A DNA stretch of 64,000 bases from Pirellulales bacterium (GCA_036267355.1 DATAWG010000009.1:1-64000); one strand, 5' to 3'; counted from the stretch's first letter, positions 51,812-61,236 are shown. Notes: generated by a model from the letters alone, not told the origin. Numbers and translations are program-made.

Positions 51812-54016
51812 TCAACGCGGCGCCGGAATCTGGCGGTCCCACGCTCGATGTTGAGATAAGGCAGCGATAAATTCGGCGGCCACTCTGTTCACAGCACTGG
51901 CCTTTCCCGTTACAAGGCCATCCAAAACAGCGACGCCGCCCGAGGGTTCGCCGGTCGCTTGAAGCGCGGCGCCAGCACGTGTTCGTTTCAGAAAGTCGAC
52001 CGCGGCGCCGACCGCGGCTATGGCTTTGCAGTGCTTGAACGCCTCTTCCACGAATTCAACGGCTTTCGTTTCCAACGACAATGCTTCAATGCATGCGTCG
52101 CCGCCGGGGAGGACCACGCCGTCGAACAGCACCGACGCCACCGTAGGCAGCGAAAAATCGACGGCAACTTCCTTCCCGCTGGCGACCATGATCATCCCGC
52201 CGTGGGGCGCAATGATCTTGAGTTGTGCTCCGGCCTTAATCAGAGCCTTTTGCATCGCCGCCAGGGCGACATCGTCGCAACCGTCGGCGGCCAGCGCCGC
52301 AACCTTGCGAGTTTTGACGGAATCCTTGACGGTGTTGGCCATGCTCAGCGCCGGCGAGATGAACGGCTTGCCGGTGAATTTCTTTGGCTGGAAATCTTTC
52401 GGATTGCCGTCGGCCGGAATGCTTAAGTTGATCGGGCCGGCGGATTTCGCGGGCACCTTCAGCCCCAAACCCTTGGCCACCCGCTCCGCCAAGCCGCCGT
52501 CGATTTGCGAAAGCAGGAAGACCATCCGCTCTCGAACCGGCGTTGCTGCGACCTTGCCAAGCTCGAATCGCAGCGCGTCGATGAGATGCATTTGTTCGAC
52601 AGGCGACTGGCTGTTAAAAAACATTGCCGCTTGGCTGAAATGATCGAAAAAGCTCGGACTGCGCGCCCGCAACTTGGAAGCATCGATTCGTTCGCCATAG
52701 CTGACAAAGCCCCCTTCCGCGGCCGCAGCCTGGGCGGGCTCGTTGTTGCCCAACGAATTCGGCGAATAGGCGACCTTGCCGCGGTTGATCATCTGTCGCA
52801 TATGCCCATCCCGCTGAAGGTTGTGCAACGGGGCAATCGGTCGATTGATGGGAATCTCATGAAAATTCGGACCGCCGAGACGGATCAATTGCGTGTCGGT
52901 GTAGGAAAATAGCCGGCCCTGCATCAGCGGATCGTTCGTGAAATCGATCCCCGGCACGAGATGGCCGACGTGAAACGCGACCTGCTCGGTTTCGGCGAAA
53001 TAATTGTCCGGATTCCGATGGAGCGTCAATTTTCCAATGCGCTGCACGGGCACCAATTCCTCGGGAATGATCTTGGTCGGGTCGAGGAGGTCGAAATCGA
53101 ACTTGTGTTCATCCTTTTCTTCGACGACCTGGATTCCGAATTCCCATTCGGGAAAATCGCCCATATCGATCGCTTCCCAGAGATCGCGGCGATGAAAATC
53201 CGGATCGCACCCGGAAATCCGCAGCGCCTCGTCCCACACCACCGAATGCACGCCGAGCAGCGGCTTCCAGTGAAACTTTACGAATCGGGATTTTCCCTTC
53301 TCGTTGATTAGCCGGAAGGTATGGATCCCAAAACCCTCCATCATGCGGAAACTGCGCGGAATCGCCCGATCGGACATCAACCACATGATCATGTGCATCG
53401 ATTCAGGCATCAGTGAGATAAAATCCCAAAAGGTGTCGTGCGCCGATGCGGCCTGCGGTATTTCGTTGTGCGGCTCAGGTTTGACGGCGTGGATCAGATC
53501 CGGAAATTTGATGGCGTCTTGGATGAAGAACACGGGCATGTTGTTGCCGACGAGGTCGAAATTTCCCTCGTCGGTATAAAACTTCACGGCAAAGCCGCGC
53601 ACGTCGCGAGCCAGATCGGTCGAACCGCGCGAGCCAGCCACCGTGGAAAATCGCACGAACACCGGTGTCTTCACCGACGGATCTTGTAGGAATCGCGCCC
53701 GCGTCAGGGGCGCCATCGATGCATAAACCTCGAATATCCCATGCGCCCCTGCGCCGCGGGCATGCACGATCCGCTCCGGAATCCGTTCGTGGTCGAAATG
53801 CGTGATCTTTTCCCGGAGGATGAAATCCTCGAGCAGCGACGGGCCGCGGTCGCCCGCCTTTAGCGAGTTCTGATCGTCGTTGATGCGCAAGCCCTGGTTG
53901 GTCGTGAGCATCTCGCCGGCGCTCTCCTCCACGTTCTGATCGAGGTCGGCAATCTTTGCATTTTCGCCTCTCTGTCGGTTGCGGGCGGGCGGTCTCGATC
54001 CGTTGTTCTTGGCCAT
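51812..54016 (-). CDS. katE: large-subunit catalase (HPII/KatE type) with C-terminal flavodoxin-like domain
   Basis: The ATG at 54016 has GAGGG upstream. The 734-residue product matches clade-2 catalases. The N-terminal arm is followed by the haem pocket: catalytic His85 in [20 protein letters not shown], and Asn in [40 protein letters not shown] also belongs to the pocket. The proximal Tyr is in [20 protein letters not shown]. After about residue 560 comes the GATase-like C-terminal domain of HPII ([54 protein letters not shown]). It decomposes hydrogen peroxide in the cytosol. No adjacent oxidative-stress regulator is seen. Confidence 0.95.
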   Translation of the reverse strand: MAKNNGSRPPARNRQRGENAKIADLDQNVEESAGEMLTTNQGLRINDDQNSLKAGDRGPSLLEDFILREKITHFDHERIPERIVHARGAGAHGIFEVYASMAPLTRARFLQDPSVKTPVFVRFSTVAGSRGSTDLARDVRGFAVKFYTDEGNFDLVGNNMPVFFIQDAIKFPDLIHAVKPEPHNEIPQAASAHDTFWDFISLMPESMHMIMWLMSDRAIPRSFRMMEGFGIHTFRLINEKGKSRFVKFHWKPLLGVHSVVWDEALRISGCDPDFHRRDLWEAIDMGDFPEWEFGIQVVEEKDEHKFDFDLLDPTKIIPEELVPVQRIGKLTLHRNPDNYFAETEQVAFHVGHLVPGIDFTNDPLMQGRLFSYTDTQLIRLGGPNFHEIPINRPIAPLHNLQRDGHMRQMINRGKVAYSPNSLGNNEPAQAAAAEGGFVSYGERIDASKLRARSPSFFDHFSQAAMFFNSQSPVEQMHLIDALRFELGKVAATPVRERMVFLLSQIDGGLAERVAKGLGLKVPAKSAGPINLSIPADGNPKDFQPKKFTGKPFISPALSMANTVKDSVKTRKVAALAADGCDDVALAAMQKALIKAGAQLKIIAPHGGMIMVASGKEVAVDFSLPTVASVLFDGVVLPGGDACIEALSLETKAVEFVEEAFKHCKAIAAVGAAVDFLKRTRAGAALQATGEPSGGVAVLDGLVTGKASAVNRVAAEFIAALSQHRAWDRQIPAPR

Positions 54017-54598
54017 CGTCGGATGCCCTCAGTTGGGTTGATTCGCGAGCTATTTGGTCGCGAACCGCGAGCCGGTATTTCGAGTCGATCTTGCAGAGCA
54101 TTTTTGAGGCCAACGCGATCGGAACAGCGAATCCGCGAACGCTTCGGAGCCGAGCAGTACGATTGACCGCCGGCCTGCGAAATTGCCGCTGAAACTCGAA
54201 CGAACCCGACCGTGGTTCAAAAGCATCCGCGATGGCCGCATCGCAATCGAGCGGTGGCGGGGGCTGGTTACCGTATCATGGATAGCCGTATTAGCAATCT
54301 CGCCTGCGGGGACAAAACGGCGGGGACAAAACGGGAGGGGTTCGATATTGGTAAAGTGGGATAGTGTCTGTTGCGCGTGCTGCGGCGAGTCGCTGGGAAA
54401 CCATCTGCGAATGCAGAAAGCGGAAAGGACCGGCCTAGCGCTTTTCCGGTCTCTCGAAGCGGTCGGCCAGAAAAGCCGGCAAGCATTGCCTAGCCGGTGA
54501 AGCCTGCCGAACCGACAATCTTCTCTTGCCTTTGAGTTTGCTTCGGAGTAGCATCCTATAAAGCGTTTGCCCGCCGGAACTTAGACGAGCGATTTTCG

Positions 54599-54640
54599 GC
54601 AACTCGCGGCCGGCAAGCGAGTTGCGCTCCGCAAGAGCGC
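54599..54640. repeat. two adjacent hairpins
   Basis: Hairpin one: arms gcaactcgc and gcgagttgc (9 bp, exact) around ggccggcaa. Hairpin two: gcgct and agcgc around a 7-base loop, overlapping the end of the first. The gcaagcgag motif resembles the second hairpin at 18341-18386. Confidence 0.6.
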
Positions 54641-54746
54641 GACGGACATGGTTTTCGGACGGCCATGGCGGCGGCTTGGCATTAAATCGCTGGTTGGGTG
54701 ATCGTCGCGCGAGATAGAATGCGGCGGCCGTCGAAGCTGCCGAGGG

Positions 54747-54840
54747 TCGGCCGATAAAATGACCTCCATTTTTCGAGCCGCTCATCCTGCCCTCTCCCGC
54801 ACGGGGAGCGTGGGCTGCGGAGAAGTTTTTTTCGGCCGAG
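54747..54840. repeat. family D element, copy 3
   Basis: It reads, in order, tcggccgataaaatgac, tttttcgagccgctcatcct, gccctctcccgcacggggag, and ctgcggagaagtttttttcg ending gccgag. It matches copy 1 in orientation. Confidence 0.7.
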
Positions 54841-55093
54841 GCCAAGTGGATGCGTAGTTTTCAGCAAACGGATTGCTGATATTCGATTTCCAAATGCCGG
54901 GCACTTGCTTACGATTCTCTCACCGCTCGATCTCCCGCCAAAACAACTGCTCTACCGCACTTGCTGCTCTATCCCCGCTTGGATCCGGCATCGTTGGCTC
55001 CCTCACCTCCATTAATTCACTGTTGATCCAGCGCCGGAACCACGCGGCGGTGCCGCGTCGATTCCGGCTGGGCTTTTTTCTAAGGATAAAGGA

Positions 55094-57175
55094 ATGACAC
55101 GCGTCATGGCACAATTCAGCCGCAACCGTCGGCCGTTAGGGATTGCTTTCGTCTTGGGTTTGGTCGTGGCCTCGGCCGTGGCCGTTGTCCGGGTGAAGGC
55201 TGCAGCCGAGTTGAAAGGACCGCAGGCCAAAGACAAGGCCGTGGCGCTTTCGGTCACCAAGACGCTTCTGGAGGAGCATCTCACCCGGCATCCTCTCGAT
55301 ACCGAAATTTCGCGGCGCTGCTTCAAGGAATTCATGAAGACGCTCGATTCCTACAAGCTCTATTTCTGGCAGAGCGATTTCGACACCTTCAAGCAGTCGC
55401 AAGATGAACTGGCCTCGAAAATCAGCCATGGCGACATCGGCTTCTCCTATCAGGTGTTCGAAACGCTGCTCACCCGCATCGACGAGCGCATGAAGCTCGT
55501 CGATAACATTCTGGCGAATGCCGACAAGCTTGATTTTTCGACCGACGAAGAAATGGTCACCGATCCCGATCTGACCACCTACGCCTCCACGCCCGAACAA
55601 ATGCAAGACAAATGGACGAAGCGGATCAAATACGACCTGCTGCAGCAGGAAGTGGAAAAGACGCCCAAGGCCGAAGTCCGCGACAAGCTCAGCCGCCGTT
55701 ACCATGGCTTCGCCAAGCGGATGCATCAAATCAACAGCGATGAATTGCTCGAAATGTATCTGAATGCCCTGACAACCTCGTTCGACCCGCACACAAGCTA
55801 CATGTCCGGCAGCACGCTGGAAAACTTCGAGATCATGATGAAGGCCGAGCTCGACGGCATCGGCGCTTCGTTGCAATACGACGACGGCAACACGATCGTC
55901 AACGAATTGGTCGACGGAGGCGCCGCCCAGTTGGATGGCCACCTCAAGCCGAAAGACCGCGTGATCGGCGTCGGGCAGGGCGAAAACGGCGACATCGTCG
56001 ATGTGGTCGACATGAGCCTCAACGACGTAGTGAAACTGATCCGCGGCAAGGCCGGCACCGTCGTGCGGCTGAAGGTGATTCCCGTCGGCAAGGCGGAGCC
56101 CAAAGTCTACAACATCACCCGGGCCAAGATCGAATTGAAGAATTCCGAGGCCCGCGGCGAAATTCTCGAGGCCGGAAAGAAAGAAAACGGCCAAGCCTAC
56201 AAGATCGGCTTCATCGATCTGCCGGGCTTCTACATGGATATGGACGGGGCGCGCAAGGGAGTGCCCGATTTCAAGAGCTGCACGCGCGATGTCCGCCGTA
56301 TCTTAGACGGCTTCAATGAAAAGCAGGTCGACGCCGTGATTATCGACCTTCGCCGCGACGGTGGCGGCGCCCTCAACGAAGCGATCAGCCTGACGGGCCT
56401 GTTCATCGACACTGGCCCGGTCGTGCAAGTGAAGGATTCGAAGGGTCAGGTGCAACACTACGACGATCAGGACCCGGGAGTCGCTTGGAAGGGCCCGCTG
56501 GTGGTGCTGCAAAGCAAGTTTAGCGCGAGCGCCAGCGAAATTTTCGCCGGGGCAATCCAGGACTACCGCCGTGGGTTGGTGATCGGCGATCACTCGTCGC
56601 ACGGCAAGGGAACGGTGCAAAGCATGCTCGACGTGGGTCAGTCGCTGTTCTTCATGCCCAATTCTCCTTCGCTGGGCGCGTTGAAGATCACGATCCAGCA
56701 GTTCTACCGCCCCGACGGCGATAGCACGCAGATGCGCGGCGTGTTGTCGGATGTCGAACTCCCCTCGCTGAGCACGCATTTGCCGGTGGGCGAGGGTGAT
56801 CTCGATTACGCGTTGAAATTCGACCATGTCGATCCGGTGCCCTACACGCCCGTGGGAATGGTCGATCCGGATTTGGTGAAGCAGCTTGCGACGCTATCGG
56901 CCGATCGCGTCAAGCGGTCGAGCGATTTTGCGAAAGTCGACCAGAATATCGCTCGCTATTTGAAGCAGAAAGATCGCAAGCGGGTGTCGCTGAATCGCGA
57001 AAAATTCCTGGCCGACCAGGCCGATCGCGATGTCGACAAGGAAGAGGAGAAGGAATTCGACGATTCGAACGCCAAGCGGCCGGTCGTGAAGCGCGATTTC
57101 TACGTCAACGAGGTGCTGGCGATCACCGACGACTATATTCGCCTCTCGCATGTCAAAGTGCTGGCGACGAACTGA
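55094..57175 (+). CDS. prc: tail-specific protease Prc/Tsp (C-terminal processing peptidase, S41)
   Basis: A purine-rich AAGGATAAAGGA directly precedes the ATG. The 693-residue protein has one N-terminal signal-anchor (GIAFVLGLVVASAVAVVRV), a helical N-domain, a PDZ domain (about 245-330; IGASLQYDDGNTIVNELVDG, DRVIGVGQGENGDIVDVVDM), and the S41 catalytic core. By alignment with E. coli Tsp, the nucleophile is Ser479 in FSASASEIFAGA, with Lys505 in HGKGTVQS and Asp490 nearby. A DUF3340-like C-terminal segment follows (LEKFLADQADR-like residues, KREKF region). It degrades proteins with nonpolar C-termini, including tagged ones, in the periplasm. Domain length fits the Gram-negative Tsp type. 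Confidence 0.93.
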   Translation: MTRVMAQFSRNRRPLGIAFVLGLVVASAVAVVRVKAAAELKGPQAKDKAVALSVTKTLLEEHLTRHPLDTEISRRCFKEFMKTLDSYKLYFWQSDFDTFKQSQDELASKISHGDIGFSYQVFETLLTRIDERMKLVDNILANADKLDFSTDEEMVTDPDLTTYASTPEQMQDKWTKRIKYDLLQQEVEKTPKAEVRDKLSRRYHGFAKRMHQINSDELLEMYLNALTTSFDPHTSYMSGSTLENFEIMMKAELDGIGASLQYDDGNTIVNELVDGGAAQLDGHLKPKDRVIGVGQGENGDIVDVVDMSLNDVVKLIRGKAGTVVRLKVIPVGKAEPKVYNITRAKIELKNSEARGEILEAGKKENGQAYKIGFIDLPGFYMDMDGARKGVPDFKSCTRDVRRILDGFNEKQVDAVIIDLRRDGGGALNEAISLTGLFIDTGPVVQVKDSKGQVQHYDDQDPGVAWKGPLVVLQSKFSASASEIFAGAIQDYRRGLVIGDHSSHGKGTVQSMLDVGQSLFFMPNSPSLGALKITIQQFYRPDGDSTQMRGVLSDVELPSLSTHLPVGEGDLDYALKFDHVDPVPYTPVGMVDPDLVKQLATLSADRVKRSSDFAKVDQNIARYLKQKDRKRVSLNREKFLADQADRDVDKEEEKEFDDSNAKRPVVKRDFYVNEVLAITDDYIRLSHVKVLATN

Positions 57176-57196
57176 ACCGCGTGCAAGCGGCATTTT

Positions 57197-57654
57197 ATGG
57201 CGACGACACGGGGTGCCCGAAGCAGCTCGAAACGCAAGACGGCCAGCCTAGGATTATTGGCCAACGGCTCGTCGGGCCCTTGGGAGATTGCGATCGACGA
57301 AAGCCGTCCGGCAAGGACCGCGGGTGGCTTCAGATCGAGGATAAGGAGATCGTATTCGACTTTGAGATTGAGTCGTTGAAAATCGCCGGCAAGTTGCTAC
57401 GGTTTCTCGAACCGGGCCATCGAACCGGTTCGAAGGATCGGTCGCCGCAGGAATAGGATCGCTATTTGACGCTGGGGGTGGGCAAGGACCTGTCTGTCAC
57501 GCTTGTGGCGGATGACGAATACAACGACCGGTTCTTTATCTTGGTGGGCTCACGCAACGAGCCCACCGTGCGATTTGTCATCGCGGGCGACGATGTTTTC
57601 CATATCCTGACCGCGTTGCGCAGCGTCGGGGAAGATATCGAGGTCGACTCGTAA
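57197..57654 (+). pseudogene. small planctomycete-type gene, broken by frameshift and stop
   Basis: Pieces of one small protein appear in two frames. An ATG at 57197 opens a frame with GPWEIAIDESRPA; at about 57300-57320 the likely continuation jumps to another frame with RGWLQIEDKEIVFDFEIESL and LLRFLEPGHR. An in-frame TAG at 57454 then cuts the protein, but the same frame goes on as DRYLTLGVGKDLSVTLVADD, DRFFILVGSRNEPTVRFVIA and HILTALRSVGEDIEVDS. I recall intact homologs of this pattern (about 150 residues, unknown function) in planctomycetes. Interpretation as a decayed gene is inference; sequencing error could cause one of the lesions. Confidence 0.55.
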
Positions 57655-57879
57655 ACGGCTGCGCCTCCACGGCACAATCGTAGCCCATGCCCTAGCGTTT
57701 GTCTGAGGCGCTTCGTGAGAGGGCATAGTTCCTTGCCGACCGCTCGCCCGATCATCAAGGCTTGGTTGGTTCGGAGCGCGCGAGAGAACTTCCCAACCAG
57801 GCCCACGGATGGTAATTTAGTGCTTCCAATCCATTGGGTGAACCAATTTTTCGCGATACTTTTTAATCGTGCGTCGCAC

Positions 57880-57886
57880 GAGGAGA
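57880..57886 (+). promoter_or_regulatory. ribosome-binding site of the 32-residue gene
   Basis: GAGGAGA lies 11 bases before the ATG at 57898. It is one of the strongest Shine-Dalgarno sequences in the window and argues that the very short gene is real. Confidence 0.55.
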
Positions 57887-57897
57887 ATGAACCAGTC

Positions 57898-57996
57898 ATG
57901 GCCAAACCGCATCGCACCCTCAAGAAGGCCAACCACGGCCGCCGTCCGGCCAATAGCAAGGCCCGCCGCCTCAAACGCAAAGACATCCGCACCTGA
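57898..57996 (+). CDS. 32-residue highly basic small protein
   Basis: The product begins MAKPHRTLKKANHGRRPANS and continues KARRLKRKDIRT. It is about 45% Lys/Arg/His, has no hydrophobic segment and looks like a small RNA-binding or ribosome-associated protein; I recall close relatives annotated as hypothetical in planctomycete genomes, but cannot confirm. A strong GAGGAGA site precedes it and a terminator-like hairpin follows at once, so it seems to be an independent transcription unit. It could be a ribosomal-protein-like factor or a nucleoid peptide. Confidence 0.65.
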   Translation: MAKPHRTLKKANHGRRPANSKARRLKRKDIRT

Positions 57997-58001
57997 CACC
58001 C

Positions 58002-58033
58002 GCCGGAAACGAACCTCCGTTTCGGGGCCTTTT
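58002..58033 (+). terminator. terminator-like hairpin after the 32-residue gene
   Basis: ccggaaacg and cgtttcgg can pair around a short loop with one bulge, and ggccttttc with four T residues follows. It lies about six bases past the stop codon. Confidence 0.5.
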
Positions 58034-58082
58034 CGGTGTCGGTGTTGCGGCGGATGGTGCAGGAGGTGGCATTGCCGGGAGA

Positions 58083-58640
58083 TTGCCTGTGGCTGCAAAA
58101 GATTTGATCCTCGACTTCTCCGAATACGACCTGGATCACGTCATCGGCGATTTGGAAGAAATCCGTCGTTATAATCTGCAACGCTTCGAAGTGGAGCAAC
58201 TAACGGCCGTCGTCTACGCCGATCCCGAGCGCGCCATCTGCGCCGGATACAAAGACGTCACGAACAACGATTTTTGGGTCCGCGGCCACATGCCGGGCCT
58301 GCCGCTGATGCCGGGCGTGGTGATGTGCGAGGCGGCGGCCCAATTGTCGAGCTATTTCGCTCAGAAATACAATCTTTTGGGCTGCCCGGTGCTCGGGCTT
58401 GGCGGGTTGGAAGAGGTGCGATTCCGCGGCGCGGTCGTGCCCGGCGATCGACTTGTCGTCGTCGTTCGCCGTATGAAAGCTCGGCGGGGAGCGATGATTC
58501 TTTGTCATTTTCAGGGTTTCGTGAAGCAATCGATGGTGGTCGAAGGAAAGATCATTGGCGTCTGCCTGCCGATCGACGAACCGACGGCCGCGGCGCTCGC
58601 CGGCCGATCCCCGGCAACGTCCGCCGCGCCGTCGAAGTAG
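58083..58640 (+). CDS. FabZ-like 3-hydroxyacyl-ACP dehydratase
   Basis: The start is TTG at 58083 or GTG at 58089; a GGGAGA sequence nearby fits the latter with seven-base spacing. The 185-residue product has the hot-dog fold signature of FabZ/FabA: the catalytic His69 and Glu83 lie in RGHMPGLPLMPGVVMCEAAA, followed by LGLGGLEEVRFRGAVVPGDR. A 60-residue N-terminal extension before the hot-dog domain and the motif GVCLPIDEP after it distinguish it from housekeeping FabZ (about 150 residues). It probably dehydrates beta-hydroxyacyl-ACP in fatty-acid or a secondary lipid pathway. No other fab genes are near. Confidence 0.85.
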   Translation: MPVAAKDLILDFSEYDLDHVIGDLEEIRRYNLQRFEVEQLTAVVYADPERAICAGYKDVTNNDFWVRGHMPGLPLMPGVVMCEAAAQLSSYFAQKYNLLGCPVLGLGGLEEVRFRGAVVPGDRLVVVVRRMKARRGAMILCHFQGFVKQSMVVEGKIIGVCLPIDEPTAAALAGRSPATSAAPSK

Positions 58641-58732
58641 CCGCGGCTTCGCGGCGGTTGAACCGCATCCGAATGCAAGGGCATTGGCCATGCCGCCCCG
58701 GCGCCTGAGAGCATGCAAGAAAAGGCAGGGCA

Positions 58733-59773
58733 ATGCAGCAGCAGATGAAGGCGCTGGTGAAACGCAAGGCCGAACCAGGCCTGTGGCTTGAAGAGGTGCC
58801 TGTCCCCGCGACGGGCATCAACGACGTGCTGATCCGCGTCGATCGAGCCGGCATCTGCGGCACCGATCTGCACATCTATAAATGGGACGCCTGGGCCCAA
58901 AAGACCATTCCCGTGCCGATGGTGGTCGGGCATGAATTCGTCGGCGAGATCGTCGAAGTCGGCGCGAATGTGACCGACTTTTTCCCCGGCGACTTGGTGA
59001 GCGGCGAAGGGCATGTCGTCTGCGGCCGCTGCCGCAATTGCCTCGCCGGCCGCCGGCATCTCTGCAAAGACACGAAAGGGGTCGGCGTCAATCGGCCCGG
59101 GGCGTTCGCCGAATATCTCGCTCTGCCGATGACCAATGTCTGGCACCACCGGCACGACATCGATCGCGACGTGGCCGCGATCTTCGATCCCTTCGGCAAT
59201 GCGGTGCATACCGCCCTGTCGTTCCCGGTGCTCGGCGAGGATGTGCTGATCACGGGCGCCGGGCCGATCGGCATCATGGCCGCCGCGGTCGTGCGGCATG
59301 CCGGCGCGCGATACGTCGTCGTGACGGATGTGAACGACTATCGCCTCGGGCTGGCCAAGAAGATGGGAGCCACCTTCACGTTGAACGTGAAAGAGGGCAC
59401 GCTCGCCGACGTGCAGCATCAGCTACGCATGAAAGAGGGCTTCGATGTCGGGTTGGAAATGTCGGGCAATCCGGCCGCATTTCGCGACATGCTCTCGAAC
59501 ATGGCCCACGGCGGCCGCGTCGCCATGCTCGGCATCCCGTCGGAGCCGATCGCCATCGATTGGAACACGGTCGTATTCAACATGCTGACGATCAAAGGCA
59601 TCTACGGCCGCGAAATGTACGAAACGTGGTACAAAATGACCGTGATGCTCGACAGCGGCTTGGACATTCGCCCCGTAATCACGCACCGCTTTGCTTGCGA
59701 AGATTTCGAAAAGGGTTTTGAAGTGATGATGTCAGGCCAATCGGGCAAAGTGATTCTGAATTGGCGGGCGTGA
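58733..59773 (+). CDS. tdh: L-threonine 3-dehydrogenase
   Basis: This 346-residue zinc alcohol-dehydrogenase family protein shows the features of threonine dehydrogenase. Catalytic zinc ligands are Cys42 ([14 protein letters not shown]) and His67/Glu68 ([10 protein letters not shown]). Structural zinc cysteines are 97, 100, 103 and 111 ([15 protein letters not shown]). The TDH-specific [20 protein letters not shown] and the NAD site [15 protein letters not shown] are present, as is [15 protein letters not shown]. It oxidises L-threonine to 2-amino-3-ketobutyrate with NAD+. No kbl gene, its usual partner, is adjacent. A start four codons later (MKALVKRK) is also possible. Confidence 0.95.
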   Translation: MQQQMKALVKRKAEPGLWLEEVPVPATGINDVLIRVDRAGICGTDLHIYKWDAWAQKTIPVPMVVGHEFVGEIVEVGANVTDFFPGDLVSGEGHVVCGRCRNCLAGRRHLCKDTKGVGVNRPGAFAEYLALPMTNVWHHRHDIDRDVAAIFDPFGNAVHTALSFPVLGEDVLITGAGPIGIMAAAVVRHAGARYVVVTDVNDYRLGLAKKMGATFTLNVKEGTLADVQHQLRMKEGFDVGLEMSGNPAAFRDMLSNMAHGGRVAMLGIPSEPIAIDWNTVVFNMLTIKGIYGREMYETWYKMTVMLDSGLDIRPVITHRFACEDFEKGFEVMMSGQSGKVILNWRA

Positions 59774-59832
59774 GAATGGCTTGTGCCTGACCGCCGCGGC
59801 AACGGTCGTCACCCGCAGCGGAGATTGATGAT

Positions 59833-60972
59833 ATGCCCAACGGGATGGAGCGGTATTCGAATAATCCGCCCCCGCCGCCGCTCGATTTGAGCCGGTTGAA
59901 GGTTTTGCCGCTCTCGATGCGCAAGAGCCTGACGCGCGTCGACGACATTCTCGTCGATCCCGCTGCTCCCGCGCCGCCGCTGGCCACGCAGCTGATGGAG
60001 CGGATCGCGGAATGCGCGGAGCGAATTCGAGCTGCCCGGCGGCGGGATGCGAGCGTAGTGCTAATCTATGGGGCCCATTTGCTGCGCAACGGAACGGCGC
60101 GAATCCTCGATGCCCTGATGGAAGGCGAATGGCTCACCCACGTTGCCACCAACGGAGCCGGGACCATCCACGATTGGGAGTACGCTTGGTTCGGGGCTTC
60201 GACCGAAAGCGTGCGCGAAAATGTCGCCGCCGGCACCTTCGGCGCCTGGGATGAAACGGCCAAGAACATCCACCTCGCGATCATGGCCGGCGCTCTCGCC
60301 GGCCGCGGATATGGCCAATCGTTGGGCGCGTTTATCGAGAGCGACGGCACGACGCTGCCGGCGACCGACGATTTGCTGCGGGCGATCCAAGAATCGCCGG
60401 AGCATCCGCTCACCTCGGCGCGGGCCGATTTGCTCCAAGCAATGCGTTCTCAGCATTGGCCGGCCGGACGAAATTACGTCGAACATCGCTGGAAGCATGC
60501 GTCGATATTGGCCGCCGCTGCCCGGCACGGCATTCCGGCCACCGTCCATCCCGGCATCGGCTACGACATCATCGCCAACCATCCGGTGTTCAGCGGCTCG
60601 GCGATCGGCCGGGCGGCGGAGTTGGATTTCAAGCTATTCGGCGGGTCGGTCGAGCGGCTCGATGGCGGCGTCGTGTTGTCGGTCGGCTCGGCGATCATGG
60701 GTCCGCAAGTGTTCGAAAAAAGCCTGAGCTGCGTGAACAATCTACGGCTGCAAGCCGGCCGGCCGGTGGTGCGCGATCTGTCGATCTATGTCGTGGATCT
60801 GCAAGACGCCGGCGGCTGGGATTGGACACAAGGCGAGCCGCCGAAAACCAACCCGGCCTATTACCTCCGCTTTTGCAAGAGCTATGCCCGCATGGGCGGC
60901 GCGTTGCACTACCTGCAATCCGATAACGCGGCGTTCGTGCATCATCTGTTCCACGCCCTGAGCTATCAATGA
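59833..60972 (+). CDS. unrecognised 379-residue protein, possibly deoxyhypusine synthase-like
   Basis: A GGAG sequence precedes the ATG by nine bases. The product is alpha/beta with several distinctive stretches: VVLIYGAHLLRNGTARILDA, WLTHVATNGAGTIHDWEYAW, FGAWDETAKNIHLAIMAGAL, EHRWKHASILAAAARHGIPA and VHPGIGYDIIANHPVFSGSA. The pattern 'LxxGxxLTHxATNGAGxIHDWE' and a GIP-rich strand faintly recall deoxyhypusine synthase-like proteins, but I am not confident. It stands between threonine dehydrogenase and the RfaE1-like kinase, so it might act in heptose or other sugar metabolism. No signal peptide or membrane segment. Best treated as unknown but conserved-looking. Confidence 0.5.
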   Translation: MPNGMERYSNNPPPPPLDLSRLKVLPLSMRKSLTRVDDILVDPAAPAPPLATQLMERIAECAERIRAARRRDASVVLIYGAHLLRNGTARILDALMEGEWLTHVATNGAGTIHDWEYAWFGASTESVRENVAAGTFGAWDETAKNIHLAIMAGALAGRGYGQSLGAFIESDGTTLPATDDLLRAIQESPEHPLTSARADLLQAMRSQHWPAGRNYVEHRWKHASILAAAARHGIPATVHPGIGYDIIANHPVFSGSAIGRAAELDFKLFGGSVERLDGGVVLSVGSAIMGPQVFEKSLSCVNNLRLQAGRPVVRDLSIYVVDLQDAGGWDWTQGEPPKTNPAYYLRFCKSYARMGGALHYLQSDNAAFVHHLFHALSYQ

Positions 60973-61017
60973 CCGCCGCCGTGTGCCAGTGGCAGACGGA
61001 AGAGCTGAATCGTTTAA

Positions 61018-61119
61018 AGTAGTAGGCATACTCCGTATGCCGTCTGCCGGTCGAAAACGCACTGCGATCGCCGCGGTCGCCGCGAGCGCAGACGGCACAC
61101 GGAGTGTGCCTGCTACGTA
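61018..61119. repeat. family B element, copy 3
   Basis: The left arm agtagtaggcatactccgta with tgccgtc and the inverted right arm gacggcacacggagtgtgcc with tgctacgta pair over about 27 bp. This copy is immediately followed by a family C element (61121-61196), giving a 180-bp composite spacer. Confidence 0.8.
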
Positions 61120-61120
61120 G

Positions 61121-61196
61121 CCGTGTGCACTGGCTCTGCCAGATGCTGTGTGAAGCTTGACGGTGAAAAAAACACTGGCAGAGCGAGTGGCATACG
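61121..61196. repeat. family C element with inverted ends
   Basis: The left part ccgtgtgcactggctctgcc and the right part cactggcagagcgagtggca with tacg are inverted relatives around a spacer containing gaagcttgac. Same family as the copy inside the ATP-grasp gene. Confidence 0.7.
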
Positions 61197-61236
61197 AAGA
61201 CATCCTGGCGACCAATCCTCGAATGGGTTCTGATCG

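Larger units (their letters stand above)
54017..55093. other. 1.08-kb spacer with hairpins and a family D repeat
   Basis: I find no gene I can support. Notable parts are two copies of cggggacaaaacgg close together near 54306-54332, the hairpins at 54599-54640, and the family D element at 54747-54840. Several short open frames have neither start signals nor recognisable motifs. The protease promoter should be in the last 200 bases. Confidence 0.5.

Noticed and set aside
54183-54500. 105-codon plus-strand frame in the 1-kb spacer
   Set aside because: No Shine-Dalgarno sequence and no recognisable motif; it spans the repeated cggggacaaaacgg sequence, so is probably not coding.
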